Shown here piece by piece: positions 8,973 through 18,741 of a DNA stretch of 64,000 bases; within the stretch, counting starts at the first letter, position 1; each line of letters starts with the position of its first letter. The DNA comes from Chromatiaceae bacterium (lineage in GTDB: Bacteria > Pseudomonadota > Gammaproteobacteria > Chromatiales > Chromatiaceae), in NCBI GenBank assembly GCA_022340805.1, contig JAJDNF010000028.1, positions 33,754 through 97,753 of the forward strand, given 5' to 3'. Position numbers and translations under genes: made by a program. The notes beneath the pieces are model-generated. The model searched no databases. It saw nothing but the letters and a program-made list of their open reading frames with translations, and had not been told where the DNA came from.

Positions 8973-9584
8973 TCAGCGCTGCTTCCAGTTGCCACCACCA
9001 TCCTGATACCAATAACCCTTGAGTGCCTCCTGCACCCAGACCTTGGCGAAGGTCGAGCGCACATCTGCCTCCCATTCCGGATGCCCATTGGCACGCGCAA
9101 TCTCCCTGTAGAGCTTGTCGCGATCCGCATTCTCGTCCGCGACCAGCTTTTTGACCTGGTTGCGCTGCGGCAGCGGCGCGGCCGCAAGGTCACGCAGGCT
9201 CACCGAACCCTTGTTGTCGAAGCCGATGGCGCCGCTCTGATAGAAGGGCGCGAGGCTCGACTGGCGCTTCTGCATGCTGGCGCGGATCGCACTGATAGCT
9301 GCGGTGTTGATGTTGATGTCTGCCTGGGCCGCCTCCGCCGCGGGTACCAGGGCCTCCATCAGGACACCGAAGGCCACCGCCAGCGGATGACCGTGGATCG
9401 AATGCGACTGTTTGTCATCCGGTTTCGCCGGCGGAGCCTGCTCCGGCTGATCACTCTGCAACACGTCGCGCACGATGGTGCGCGCCGCCTCCTCGGCCGC
9501 AGCCGCCGGAAAATAGATGTTGATCGTGACGCAGGCAGCCAGTGCCAACGCCATCAGCGGAAAACTCACAATTCTCTTGACCAT
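8973..9584 (-). CDS. YdbL-like (DUF1318) lipoprotein, possible YnbE-YdbL merger
   Basis: A 203-residue lipoprotein. The start at 9584 is chosen because MVKRIVSFPLMALALAAC gives an exact lipobox with Cys18 and AGGA lies upstream; an earlier ATG at 9605 overlaps the ydbH stop as ATGA and would lengthen the signal. After the lipid-modified cysteine comes VTINIYFPAAAAEEAA, a strand-like segment reminiscent of the ITINMNVKI part of E. coli YnbE. The C-terminal 100 residues (IRASMQKRQ to WYQDGGGNWKQR) match YdbL. In E. coli YdbH, YnbE and YdbL act together in phospholipid transport between the membranes. Here no separate ynbE exists between ydbH and this gene, so the lipoprotein head may supply that part. 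The fusion idea is inference. Confidence 0.8.
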   Translation of the reverse strand: MVKRIVSFPLMALALAACVTINIYFPAAAAEEAARTIVRDVLQSDQPEQAPPAKPDDKQSHSIHGHPLAVAFGVLMEALVPAAEAAQADININTAAISAIRASMQKRQSSLAPFYQSGAIGFDNKGSVSLRDLAAAPLPQRNQVKKLVADENADRDKLYREIARANGHPEWEADVRSTFAKVWVQEALKGYWYQDGGGNWKQR

Positions 9585-9601
9585 GCCGTGTCCTGGTTCC
9601 T

Positions 9602-11689
9602 TCATCTGATCTGTGCCCCTTCGACCTGAATCTGCTGGAGGCGTTTCAGCAGATCTTTCCACGCCACGCTGCGATTGCGTCCGATCACATCGATTCGCGG
9701 CAGCCCCGCGCCCTTGACAAGGTAATAGCCGCCATCCGGGCGCGCAAGCCCGTCGAGTTCCGCCGTGTTGCCTTGCAGTTCGATCTTGATGTCGATCCGA
9801 TCGTAACGAAAGTCGTTGAACACCGTCAGGACCGTGGTCGACAGCCCGGCCGGCACCCCGCTGCCGAGTTCGGTCAGGTTCTGCACCGCACGCTGACTGA
9901 TGCGGTGGCGCGAGTCATCCTCGTCCGGTGTATACAGGTGCAGGTCGAAGCGATCGGGCTGCCAGCCGACCAGCTGGATATTGTCGACATCCCCGTTGAT
10001 ACGGCCCTCGATCCGGCCGAACGAGAACGTCTGGGTCAATGCCTCGAGGTTCAGGCCGCGCAGGGTTGCAGCCGCGTTAAGAATCGGCACGCTGCCGAAC
10101 GGGTCCTGGATGCTCAGCCCGTTGACCTGAATCTCCCCGCCAAATGCGGCGAGCTGCAACCCGCCCCCGATCGTGAACTGCTGGTCGACATAACGCATAT
10201 TGCGCAACTGCCCGGCCACGGTGCCGCCAAAAGGCGGCCACGCCAGGGTCTCGGTCAGCTGCTCGAGTGATACCCCGCGGACCGACGCGCTCGCCTCCCA
10301 GCGCAGCTGCCCACCCGACATCAATGCGCCGGTAAGCTCGAAACTGTCCAGACCGACCTCGCCCGCGAGCAGCGGCACGACCACCGGCTCGACCAGATAG
10401 ATGCGCTCACCGGCGAAGCGGGCGTGGACACCGAAAGGGCCGGTCGGAATCCGGTACAGGCTGGCACCCTTGACCGCCACGCGCGACACCGGCACCTCCT
10501 TGCTGCGATCCCAGGCCACGCTGCCGTCGGCCTGGTCAAGCGAGAAACGGCCCTGGTGGTCTTCGAACGCCAGCGCGTTCAGTTCAAGGCCGGCCTGTTC
10601 GACGCCCTTGTCGTCGAAATGCAGCGCCATGCCCACGCGGCCGGTCACCGACATGTCGTCTGCCGCACTGCCGATCATGAACGGCTGCAACACGCGCTGG
10701 TAAAGGCGCCCGGCATGGTCGCTCTGCACCGCCACCGTCAGGTCCTCGAGCGCGAGATCCGGGCCGACGAAGCGCCCGGTTCCGAACACCGCAACGGTAT
10801 CGGCCAGCCTTACCGCCCAGCTGTCGATGACCAGACGTTGTCGCGCGGCATCCCAGTTGCCGACAGCCGTTGCCTCCAGCGGCCCCTTGGCCGCATCGAC
10901 ATACAGCGGCTCGCTGTAGAGTGCCCCGTCAGGCCAGGCGAGCTGCGCATCGAAGTACCACTGGCCGCGTTCCACCCGGGCATTCAGTTTGGTACTGATG
11001 CGTACCTTTTCCGCTGCCTGGGTGCCATCGGGAGAGGCGTAGTCCAGCCGCTCCAGGGTCAGGTCCGCGCGCGCACTGGCAATCTCGCTCAACATGCCCT
11101 CCAGCGCCACCTGGCCACTGACACGACCCTTGATCCCCCAATCGCGTGGCAGCGCCACGCTCGGGCTGACGCCGGCCAGGTCGGCCACCGCTGCCCGGTC
11201 GGGGCGCAGCTGTGCGGTCCATGTCCCGTTGCTTGCGGTCAGTTCCAGACCGATCCCACCCTCGCCGAGTGCAAGCCGGGGAACCACGATCCGGATACCG
11301 CCCTGGACATCGTAACTCGCGTGCCAGGGCGCATCCTGGCCCTGCAACGGTGAGTCCTGCATTGCCAGGCGGCCCTCCGCACACACCCAGCCGGACTCGT
11401 CACGCTGCGCCGCCGGGCACTCGAGCTTGAGCCCGCGGAGCGTGCCATAGCCGTCCGGCAGATCGAACTGGTCGACGTGGATGGCGACCGCGATGCGATC
11501 CACTGATTGCTCGGCCAGGCTGACCGTGATGCCCTGCGCGTGCCAGCCGTCACCCTGGATATCCTCGATCCCGAGCGACCACGCGATCGCCGCCACGGCA
11601 CGCGCACCGGGCAGGCACAACGCGGCGCCGATAAGCAGCAGACAAGGCATGCAGGGCGCTGCGCTGGGGCGGTGCAGAAAGGCTTTCAC
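9602..11689 (-). CDS. ydbH: YdbH-family AsmA-like intermembrane lipid transport protein
   Basis: A 695-residue protein with an N-terminal membrane anchor or signal (CMPCLLLIGAALCLPG) and a long beta-rich body typical of AsmA-like/YdbH bridge proteins, which span the periplasm and carry phospholipids along a hydrophobic groove. The C-terminal part holds the family segment LRNMRYVDQQFTIGGGL, then QDPFGSVP and DGLARPDGGYYLVKG. The start is GTG 11689. The stop overlaps the in-frame ATG of the downstream YdbL-like gene (ATGA), pointing to coupled translation and a shared complex. Shorter than E. coli YdbH (about 880 residues). Confidence 0.8.
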   Translation of the reverse strand: MKAFLHRPSAAPCMPCLLLIGAALCLPGARAVAAIAWSLGIEDIQGDGWHAQGITVSLAEQSVDRIAVAIHVDQFDLPDGYGTLRGLKLECPAAQRDESGWVCAEGRLAMQDSPLQGQDAPWHASYDVQGGIRIVVPRLALGEGGIGLELTASNGTWTAQLRPDRAAVADLAGVSPSVALPRDWGIKGRVSGQVALEGMLSEIASARADLTLERLDYASPDGTQAAEKVRISTKLNARVERGQWYFDAQLAWPDGALYSEPLYVDAAKGPLEATAVGNWDAARQRLVIDSWAVRLADTVAVFGTGRFVGPDLALEDLTVAVQSDHAGRLYQRVLQPFMIGSAADDMSVTGRVGMALHFDDKGVEQAGLELNALAFEDHQGRFSLDQADGSVAWDRSKEVPVSRVAVKGASLYRIPTGPFGVHARFAGERIYLVEPVVVPLLAGEVGLDSFELTGALMSGGQLRWEASASVRGVSLEQLTETLAWPPFGGTVAGQLRNMRYVDQQFTIGGGLQLAAFGGEIQVNGLSIQDPFGSVPILNAAATLRGLNLEALTQTFSFGRIEGRINGDVDNIQLVGWQPDRFDLHLYTPDEDDSRHRISQRAVQNLTELGSGVPAGLSTTVLTVFNDFRYDRIDIKIELQGNTAELDGLARPDGGYYLVKGAGLPRIDVIGRNRSVAWKDLLKRLQQIQVEGAQIR

Positions 11690-11886
11690 GCGCCTGAATG
11701 TGCGGCGCCGCGCGCATCACGTCAAGCCGGCCGCCACGACGCTTCGGCAGGCGCGGCCTGTCCCACGCTTAGCGCAACAACGGCGATGCCTCGTGGGTCT
11801 GGCCGTGCCTGGCATGTTCGGCAGCTGCGATCCGGCACGCCAACGCAGCACTGACATGCAGCGTCCCCGCGGGCTGTTCGTGTCGA

Positions 11887-13065
11887 TCAGAACGAATCAC
11901 CCGGAACACGCACCCACCCCTCCATCAGCACGCGCGCACTTCGACTCATGACGACTTTGTCGACCGTCCATTCGCCGCCTTTCCGACTGGCTGCCGCACC
12001 CACCTTCAAGGTGCCGGAGGGGTGGCCGAAGGTCACCGTTTCGCGGTCACCACCGCCGGCGGCCAGATTCACCAGGGTCCCGGGAATCGCCGCCGCGGTG
12101 CCGATCGCCACCGCCGCCGTGCCCATCATCGCGTGGTGCAGCCTGCCCATAGACAATGCCCGCACATTGAGATCGATATCCAGCGCACGGATCTGCTTGC
12201 CGCTGGAGGCCGCGTAGTCTCGTGGCGCGGCAACGAAAGCGACCTTGGGGGTGTGCTGGCGCCCGGCCGCTTCCGCAACGTCCCGGATCAGGCCCATGCG
12301 CACCGCGCCGTGGGCACGGATGGTTTCGAACATGGCCAATAACTGCGCGTCGCCATTGATCGCGTCCTGCAGTTCGCTGCCGCTGCAACCGATTTCGTCG
12401 GCATTGAGAAAGATCGTTGGAATGCCGGCGTTTATCATCGTGGTCTTCAGCGTACCGACACCCGGGACCTGCAGATCGTCGACCAGGTTTCCGGTCGGGA
12501 ACATGGCGCCCTCGCCGTCGGCCGGATCCATGAATTCCACCCGCACCTCCGCGGCCGGGAAGGTCACGCCATCGAGTTCGAAGTCGCCGGTTTCCTGGAC
12601 CGCGTGATCCGTGATCGGCACATGCGCGACGATGGTCTTGCCGATATTGGCCTGCCAGATGCGCACGATCGCAACACCGTCCCGTGGAACCCGCTCAGCA
12701 TCCACCAGACCACTCGCGATCGCGAACGAGCCGACCGCGGCGGTCAGGTTGCCGCAATTGCCGCTCCAATCGACGAACGGCCGGTCGATGGACACCTGCC
12801 CAAACAGGTAATCGACGTCGTGATCGGGTTTGCTGCTCTTTGTGATAATCACCGTCTTGCTGGTGCTCGAGGTCCCACCGCCCATCCCGTCGGTGTGCTT
12901 GCCGTAGGGGTCCGGACTGCCGATGACGCGCAACAACAGCGCATCGCGCGCAGCGCCAGGCACCTGCGCGGATGGGGGCAGATCCGTGAGCTTGAAGAAT
13001 ACGCCCTTGCTGGTGCCGCCACGCATGTAGGTGGCCGGGATCTTGATCTGCGGTACCTTAGCCAC
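11887..13065 (-). CDS. prpF: 2-methylaconitate cis-trans isomerase PrpF
   Basis: A 392-residue diaminopimelate-epimerase-fold isomerase matching PrpF along its length: YMRGGTSKGVFF at 13-24, PDPYGKHTDGMGGGTSSTSK, DWSGNCGNLTAAVG and FPTGNLVDDL. PrpF isomerises the trans-like 2-methylaconitate made by AcnD into the cis form that aconitase can hydrate, so the acnD-prpF pair replaces PrpD. The GTG start at 13065 has AGGAGA about 8 bases upstream. It follows acnD by 17 bases and closes the prp operon. Conserved catalytic Lys and Cys segments are present, so it looks active. Confidence 0.95.
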   Translation of the reverse strand: MAKVPQIKIPATYMRGGTSKGVFFKLTDLPPSAQVPGAARDALLLRVIGSPDPYGKHTDGMGGGTSSTSKTVIITKSSKPDHDVDYLFGQVSIDRPFVDWSGNCGNLTAAVGSFAIASGLVDAERVPRDGVAIVRIWQANIGKTIVAHVPITDHAVQETGDFELDGVTFPAAEVRVEFMDPADGEGAMFPTGNLVDDLQVPGVGTLKTTMINAGIPTIFLNADEIGCSGSELQDAINGDAQLLAMFETIRAHGAVRMGLIRDVAEAAGRQHTPKVAFVAAPRDYAASSGKQIRALDIDLNVRALSMGRLHHAMMGTAAVAIGTAAAIPGTLVNLAAGGGDRETVTFGHPSGTLKVGAAASRKGGEWTVDKVVMSRSARVLMEGWVRVPGDSF

Positions 13066-13082
13066 GCCTGTCTTCTCCTAAG

Positions 13083-15677
13083 TCAAGCAGCCGTTGCCGA
13101 TTCGAGGAAATCCTGTGCGAAACGCTGCAGGACACCGCCGGCCTCGTAGATCGTCACCTCTTCCGCGGTATCCAGGCGGCAGGTTACCGGCACCTGCACG
13201 GACTCACCGTTGCTGCGGTGGATCAGCAGTGTCAGTTCGGCACCTGGCGTGCGCTCGCCGATCACGTCGAAGGTCTCGCTACCGTCGATGGCGTAGCTGT
13301 TGCGGTTCTCACCGGGCTTGAACTCCAGCGGCAGTACCCCCATGCCCACCAGGTTGGTTCGGTGGATACGCTCGAAGCCCTCGGCCACGATCGCCTCGAC
13401 ACCCGCCAGCCGCACCCCTTTGGCCGCCCAGTCACGCGAGGACCCCTGGCCGTAGTCGGCACCGGCCACGATGATCAGCGGCTGTCTGCGCGCCATGTAG
13501 GTCTCGATCGCCTCCCACATCCGGGTGACCTTGCCTTGCGGCTCGATGCGCGCCAGCGAGCCTTGTTTGATCCGGCCGTTCTCCTTCACCATCTCGTTCA
13601 GCAGCTTGGGATTGGCAAAGGTCGCACGCTGGGCCGTCAGGTGGTCGCCACGATGGGTCGCGTAGGAATTGAAGTCCTCCTCCGGCAACCCCATCTTCGC
13701 AAGGTACTCACCAGCCGCGCTGGCCGGCAGGATCGCGTTCGAAGGCGACAGGTGGTCGGTGGTGATGTTGTCACCCAGCACCGCCAGCGGACGCATGCCC
13801 TTGAGGCTGCGCTCACCGGCCAGCGCGCCCTCCCAATAGGGCGGACGGCGGATGTAGGTGCTCTGCGGACGCCAGTCGTACAGCGGGCTGACCCGCTCGC
13901 CGGACTCAGCCGACGCAGCGAACATCGGGGTATAGATCTGGCGGAACTGCTCGGGCTTCACGCTCGCCTTGACGATCCTGTCGATCTCCTCGTCGCTCGG
14001 CCAGATATCCTTCAACGTGATCGGATGGCCATTTTCATCCGTACCCAGCGCATCCTTCTCGATGTCGAAGCGGATGGTCCCGGCGATCGCATACGCCACC
14101 ACCAGCGGCGGCGAGGCCAGGAAGGCCTGTTTCGCGTACGGGTGGATACGGCCGTCGAAGTTGCGGTTACCGGACAGCACCGCGGTGGCGTAAAGATCGC
14201 GATCGATCACCTCCTGCTGGATCTTGGGGTCCAGCGCACCACTCATGCCGTTACAGGTGGTGCAGGCAAATCCGACAATGCCAAAACCCAGCTGCTCCAG
14301 ATCGCGCAGCAGATCGGCTTCCTCCAGGTAAAGCTGGACCACCCTGGAACCCGGCGCCAGTGACGTCTTGACCCAGGGCTTACGGGTCAGGCCAAGGGCG
14401 TTGGCCTTGCGCGCCAGCAGCCCGGCCGCAATCACATTGCGCGGATTGCTGGTGTTGGTGCAGCTGGTGATCGCGGCGATGATGACCGCGCCATCCGGCA
14501 TCAGACCTTCCTGGTGTTCCACCCTTGCGGCGATTCCGCGGGCGGCCAGGTCCGAGGTCGGCACACGACGGTGCGGGTTGGAGGGGCCGGCGATGTTGCG
14601 CACCACGCTGGACAGATCGAACCTCAACACGCGCTCGTACTCGGCGTTGCCCAGCGTATCCGCCCACAGTCCCGCTTGCCTGGCGTAGGTCTCCACCAAG
14701 CGGACCTGTTCTGGCTCGCGCCCGGTCAGCTTGAGGTAATCGATGGTCTTGTCGTCGATGTAGAACATCGCTGCCGAGGCGCCAAATTCCGGCGTCATGT
14801 TGGAGATCGTGGCACGGTCGCCCAGCGTCAGTTCGGCCGCGCCTTCACCGAAGAATTCAAGGTATGACGACACCACCTTTTCGTTGCGCAGGAATTCGGT
14901 CAGCGCCAGCACGATATCGGTGGCGGTAATACCGGGCTGGCGCCTGCCAAGCAGTTCGACACCGATGATGTCCGGCAGGCGCATATACGACGCACGACCC
15001 AGCATCACGCTCTCCGCCTCCAGCCCGCCCACACCGATGGCGATGACACCCAGGGCATCAACGTGTGGCGTATGGCTATCGGTGCCGACCAGGGTGTCGG
15101 GGAAAGCCACACCATCCCGTGCATGTACCACCGGTGACATCTTCTCCAGGTTGATCTGGTGCATGATGCCGTTGCCGGGCTGGATCACGTCCACATTCTT
15201 GAACGCCTTCTTGGTCCAATTGATGAAGTGGAAACGGTCCTCGTTGCGACGATCTTCCACCGCACGGTTCTTTTCAACGGCGTCTTTATCGAAGCCCGCG
15301 TACTCAACGGCCAGCGAGTGGTCGACGATCAGCTGCGTCGGGACTACCGGGTTGACCTGCGCCGGGTCTCCCCCTCTTTCCGCAATGGCATCACGCAGTC
15401 CGGCAAGGTCGACCAGGGCTGTCTGACCAAGAATGTCGTGACAAACCACCCGTGCCGGGAACCAGGGAAAGTCCAGCTCACGCTTGCGCTCGATAATCTG
15501 CCTCAGGGCGTCCGTCAGAGAGTCCGGATCGCAGCGACGCACCAGGTTCTCGGCCAACACACGCGAGGTATAGGGCAGCTTGTCATAGGCACCCGCTTGG
15601 ATCGCATCGACAGCCGCACGGGTATCGAAATAATCCAGCGCCGTCCCCGGCAATGGTTTGCGGAATGTTGTGTTCAT
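13083..15677 (-). CDS. acnD: Fe/S-dependent 2-methylisocitrate dehydratase AcnD
   Basis: An 864-residue aconitase-family enzyme that dehydrates 2-methylcitrate to 2-methylaconitate in the methylcitrate cycle. The [4Fe-4S] ligands are visible in ITSCTNTSNP and in ACTTCNGMSG (CxxC). The swivel domain with GADYGQGSSRDWAAKG lies near the C-terminus. ATG 15677 (MNTTFRKPLPGTALDYFD) gives normal AcnD length; longer reading upstream is the prpC end in another frame. The pairing with prpF directly downstream distinguishes it from housekeeping AcnA. Confidence 0.95.
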   Translation of the reverse strand: MNTTFRKPLPGTALDYFDTRAAVDAIQAGAYDKLPYTSRVLAENLVRRCDPDSLTDALRQIIERKRELDFPWFPARVVCHDILGQTALVDLAGLRDAIAERGGDPAQVNPVVPTQLIVDHSLAVEYAGFDKDAVEKNRAVEDRRNEDRFHFINWTKKAFKNVDVIQPGNGIMHQINLEKMSPVVHARDGVAFPDTLVGTDSHTPHVDALGVIAIGVGGLEAESVMLGRASYMRLPDIIGVELLGRRQPGITATDIVLALTEFLRNEKVVSSYLEFFGEGAAELTLGDRATISNMTPEFGASAAMFYIDDKTIDYLKLTGREPEQVRLVETYARQAGLWADTLGNAEYERVLRFDLSSVVRNIAGPSNPHRRVPTSDLAARGIAARVEHQEGLMPDGAVIIAAITSCTNTSNPRNVIAAGLLARKANALGLTRKPWVKTSLAPGSRVVQLYLEEADLLRDLEQLGFGIVGFACTTCNGMSGALDPKIQQEVIDRDLYATAVLSGNRNFDGRIHPYAKQAFLASPPLVVAYAIAGTIRFDIEKDALGTDENGHPITLKDIWPSDEEIDRIVKASVKPEQFRQIYTPMFAASAESGERVSPLYDWRPQSTYIRRPPYWEGALAGERSLKGMRPLAVLGDNITTDHLSPSNAILPASAAGEYLAKMGLPEEDFNSYATHRGDHLTAQRATFANPKLLNEMVKENGRIKQGSLARIEPQGKVTRMWEAIETYMARRQPLIIVAGADYGQGSSRDWAAKGVRLAGVEAIVAEGFERIHRTNLVGMGVLPLEFKPGENRNSYAIDGSETFDVIGERTPGAELTLLIHRSNGESVQVPVTCRLDTAEEVTIYEAGGVLQRFAQDFLESATAA

Positions 15678-15700
15678 AATCTGATCCACAAAGAATTCAA

Positions 15701-16849
15701 TCAGACCCGGTTCTGAATAGGAACGAACTCGAGGTTCTCCGGCCCGACGTAGTTGGCCGACGGACGGATGATCTTGCCGTCCTGGCGCTGCTCGATCACG
15801 TGTGCCCCCCAGCCGGCGGTGCGGGCAATGACGAACAGCGGGGTGAACATGTCGGTTGGCACGCCCATCTGGTTGTACGACACGGCCGAGAACCAATCGA
15901 GATTCGGGAACATCTTTTTGACCTCCCACATCACCGACTCCAGGCGGTCGGCGATCCCGAACAGCTTCATGTCACCGTTCTCTTCCGACAGACTGTGCGC
16001 GACGCGCTTGATCACGTCGTTGCGCGGATCGCCAATGGTGTACACCGGATGCCCGAATCCGATCACGATCTCCTTGCGCGCGACCCGCTCGCGAATATCC
16101 GCCTCGGCCTGATCGGCGTCGTCGTAGCGGCTCTGGATGCGGAACGCCTCCTCGTTGGCGCCACCGTGCTTGGGGCCGCGCAACGCACCGATCGCCGCAG
16201 TGATCGCCGAGTACATGTCGGAATTGGTACCGGCCACGACACGTGCGGTGAAGGTCGAGGCATTGAACTCGTGTTCTGCATACAGGGTCAGCGAGGTATG
16301 CATCGCGCGCACCCAGGAGTCGCGCGGCTTCTCGCCGTGCAGCAGGTGCAGAATATGCCCGCCGACGGTCTCGTCGTCGGTCTCCACCTCGACCCGCTTG
16401 CCGTTGACCGCAAAGTGGTACCAGTACAACAGCATGGAGCCGAAGCTGGCGATCAGGCGGTCGACGATATTGCGCGCCTCTGCCTCGGCATGGTCATCCT
16501 TCTCCGGCAGGCAGCAGCCCAGAACCGAGCAGCCGGTGCGCATCACGTCCATTGGATGCGCCGACGCCGGCAGGGCCTCGAGCGCCTGCCGGAGCGCAAC
16601 CGGAAGGCCGCGCAGCGACCTGAGCTTGCGTTTGTAGGCTTCCAGCTCGGCGTGCGTCGGCAGCTTGCCATGCACGAGCAGGTGGGCGATCTCCTCGAAC
16701 TCACAGGTTTCGGCAAAGTCGAGGATGTCGTAGCCGCGGTAGTGCAAATCGTTGCCGGTTCGACCGACCGTACAGATCGCGGTATTACCGGCGGCCGTCC
16801 CGGACAGCGCCACAGATTTCTTAGCCTTTGGCAGGACTTGTTCAGCCAT
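15701..16849 (-). CDS. prpC: 2-methylcitrate synthase PrpC
   Basis: A 382-residue citrate-synthase-fold enzyme that condenses propionyl-CoA with oxaloacetate. Typical short PrpC length, with [12 protein letters not shown] near the N-terminus, [16 protein letters not shown] in the middle, and the active-site segments GPKHGGANE and [16 protein letters not shown] 16849 is preceded by GAGGAAA. It sits between prpB and acnD, which excludes housekeeping citrate synthase. The 203-base leader to prpB contains a hairpin (17023-17036) but no gene. Confidence 0.95.
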   Translation of the reverse strand: MAEQVLPKAKKSVALSGTAAGNTAICTVGRTGNDLHYRGYDILDFAETCEFEEIAHLLVHGKLPTHAELEAYKRKLRSLRGLPVALRQALEALPASAHPMDVMRTGCSVLGCCLPEKDDHAEAEARNIVDRLIASFGSMLLYWYHFAVNGKRVEVETDDETVGGHILHLLHGEKPRDSWVRAMHTSLTLYAEHEFNASTFTARVVAGTNSDMYSAITAAIGALRGPKHGGANEEAFRIQSRYDDADQAEADIRERVARKEIVIGFGHPVYTIGDPRNDVIKRVAHSLSEENGDMKLFGIADRLESVMWEVKKMFPNLDWFSAVSYNQMGVPTDMFTPLFVIARTAGWGAHVIEQRQDGKIIRPSANYVGPENLEFVPIQNRV

Positions 16850-17022
16850 GATGTTTCCTCCGGTATTCAGGGGTCGTTGACCGCGAAGCGTGTCCATTGA
16901 GCGAAACGCGCACGCAGCGAGCTGCATGCCAGGCTCGCGCCGCATATTCGCCCTCAGCTGGCAGCGGATCCAGAAACGCGGCGACTGGTATCCGACCGCC
17001 GCATTTCCTGCGTGCCCTTGGC

Positions 17023-17036
17023 GCCCCTGAGGGGGC
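17023..17036 (-). terminator. small hairpin after prpB, possible transcript processing site
   Basis: GCCCC (17023-17027) pairs with GGGGC (17032-17036) 17 bases after the prpB stop. No T-run follows, so it more likely stabilises or tunes the operon transcript than ends it. Confidence 0.35.
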
Positions 17037-17052
17037 ATCCAGATTGCGATAT

Positions 17053-17937
17053 CTATTGCTGCTCGGTTGCAAACAACTGATCCAGTTTCTGTTCGAACTC
17101 GTGGTAACCGAGGTAGTCGTACAGGTCCATGCGGCTCTGCATGATATCGATCACGTTTTTCTGCGTGCCTTCCTCGCGCAGCGTCTGATAGACCTTCAAC
17201 GCGGCCGCGTTGGCCGCGCGGAACGCCGACAGCGGATAAAGGGCAATGCTCACGCCCGCAGTGGCGAGTTCCTCGGTGCTGAACAGCGGCGTCGCGCCGA
17301 ACTCGGTGATATTGGCCAACACCGGGACCTTCACCGCGGCCGCGAACTCGCGATACTGCGACAGCTCGTTGATCGCCTCGGGGAAGATCATGTCGGCGCC
17401 CGCCTCGACGCAGGCGCAGGCGCGGTCGATAGCAGACTGCATGCCTTCGACCGCCAGCGCATCGGTGCGCGCCATGATCACGAAATCGGGGTCCGTCTTT
17501 GCATCGACCGCGGCCCTAATGCGGTCGACCATCTCCGCCTGCGGCACGATCGCCTTGTTCGGCCGGTGGCCACAGCGCTTCTGCTGCACCTGGTCCTCGA
17601 TGTGCACGGCGGCGGCGCCGCATTTGATCATCGAGCGCACCGTGCGCGCGATGTTGAACGCACCGCCCCAACCGGTATCGATATCGACCAGCACCGGCAG
17701 CGCAGTCACGTCGGTGATCCGCTTAAGGTCGGTCAACACGTCTTCCATCGTGGTGATGCCCAGGTCCGGAATACCGCAGGAACCCGCGGCCACGCCACCA
17801 CCCGAGATATACAGCGACTTGAAGCCCGAGGCCTCTGCGAGACGGGCGTGATACGCGTTGATCGCGCCGACACATTGCAGCGGCGTTTCGCTGGCAACTG
17901 CCTGTCTGAATTTTCTACCTGCTGAATCGATAGCCAT
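17053..17937 (-). CDS. prpB: 2-methylisocitrate lyase PrpB
   Basis: A 294-residue member of the isocitrate lyase/PEP mutase superfamily. It cleaves 2-methylisocitrate to pyruvate and succinate. Visible marks are [23 protein letters not shown] near the N-terminus, DIDTGWGG (metal site), [15 protein letters not shown] carrying the active-site Cys, and [14 protein letters not shown] 17937 is preferred, with AAGGTG 6 bases upstream; a TTG 7 codons earlier (17958) is the alternative. Length matches the E. coli enzyme (296). Confidence 0.95.
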   Translation of the reverse strand: MAIDSAGRKFRQAVASETPLQCVGAINAYHARLAEASGFKSLYISGGGVAAGSCGIPDLGITTMEDVLTDLKRITDVTALPVLVDIDTGWGGAFNIARTVRSMIKCGAAAVHIEDQVQQKRCGHRPNKAIVPQAEMVDRIRAAVDAKTDPDFVIMARTDALAVEGMQSAIDRACACVEAGADMIFPEAINELSQYREFAAAVKVPVLANITEFGATPLFSTEELATAGVSIALYPLSAFRAANAAALKVYQTLREEGTQKNVIDIMQSRMDLYDYLGYHEFEQKLDQLFATEQQ

Positions 17938-17990
17938 GGTACGCACCTTGTTCGTCAATCCTCATGTGGGCCGGTTTGAGCGAGGCTCCC

Positions 17991-18011
17991 ACCATCGGTT
18001 CGAACGATGGT
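17991..18011 (-). repeat. hairpin between gntR and prpB
   Basis: Perfect 7-base arms ACCATCG (17991-17997) and CGATGGT (18005-18011) around a 7-base loop, in the 107-base gap between the regulator and prpB. No T-run follows on the minus strand. It may set the ratio of regulator to enzyme message. Confidence 0.45.
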
Positions 18012-18044
18012 CATCAGATCGCTCACGCCGTCCTTCGCTCTGCT

Positions 18045-18737
18045 CTATTCCCGCTCCGCCAGCTGCCTTTCGACGTTCTCACGCGAGGCACGCACGTGCG
18101 CCCGCATCATCAGTTCCGCCATCTCTGCGTCGCCCCGCTCGATCGCGTCGACGATGTGCTCGTGTTCCACGAAGGCGCGTGGGCCGCGCTTGCTCGGCAT
18201 GCCGAACTGGTAGCGATACAGCCGGACCAGGTGGTACAGGTCATTGCACAGCAGATTGATCATGCGGCTGTTGTGACTGCCTTGAACGATCCGGTAGTGG
18301 AAATCCAGGTCGCCCTCGCGCTGAAAATAGGCATGCTCGGCGTCCTGTTCGATCTGCCGGCCATGCTGTTCGAGCAGGTGCCGCAGATCGGCAATCTCTT
18401 CACTGGTCATGTTCTGTGCCGCCAGGCGTGCGGCCATCCCTTCGAGCGCCTCACGCACATGATAGATCTCGAGCAACTGCTGGCTGCTGAGCGTAACCAC
18501 GCGCGCCCCGACGTTCGGCCGTCTGACCACCAATCCACAGGCCTCCAGCCGCCCGATCGCCTCGCGCAGAGGACCGCGGCTGATCCCGTGAATGCGCGCC
18601 AGCTCGGGTTCGCTGATCTTGCCGCCAGCCGGAATTTCCCCCTCGACGATCGCCTCTTTGAGCAGCGCGAAGATCCGATCCGGTATCGTGCTGTTCTCTG
18701 CCTCGGCGAGGACTGCGGCGGGCTGATTCATCGGCAT
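18045..18737 (-). CDS. GntR-family (FCD) regulator of the prp operon
   Basis: A 230-residue FadR/VanR-type GntR regulator: winged helix at about 20-85 (ISEPELARIHGISRGPLREAIGRLEACGLVVRRP) and an all-helical FCD ligand domain at about 90-215 with the usual metal-binding histidine pattern (DLDFHYRIV, EHEHIVDAI). ATG 18737 lies 4 bases after the prpE stop; a second ATG at 18731 is possible. Embedded between prpE and prpB on the same strand, it is almost surely the local propionate/methylcitrate-responsive repressor, replacing the sigma-54 activator PrpR of enterics. TGTCGACA-centred palindromes upstream of prpE are its likely operators. The effector is inferred from the family and context. Confidence 0.9.
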   Translation of the reverse strand: MPMNQPAAVLAEAENSTIPDRIFALLKEAIVEGEIPAGGKISEPELARIHGISRGPLREAIGRLEACGLVVRRPNVGARVVTLSSQQLLEIYHVREALEGMAARLAAQNMTSEEIADLRHLLEQHGRQIEQDAEHAYFQREGDLDFHYRIVQGSHNSRMINLLCNDLYHLVRLYRYQFGMPSKRGPRAFVEHEHIVDAIERGDAEMAELMMRAHVRASRENVERQLAERE

Positions 18738-18741
18738 CCGC

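Noticed and set aside
17991..18011. GGTTCGAAC resembling a tRNA T-loop
   Set aside because: It is the loop of a simple hairpin; no acceptor, D or anticodon arms can be found around it.
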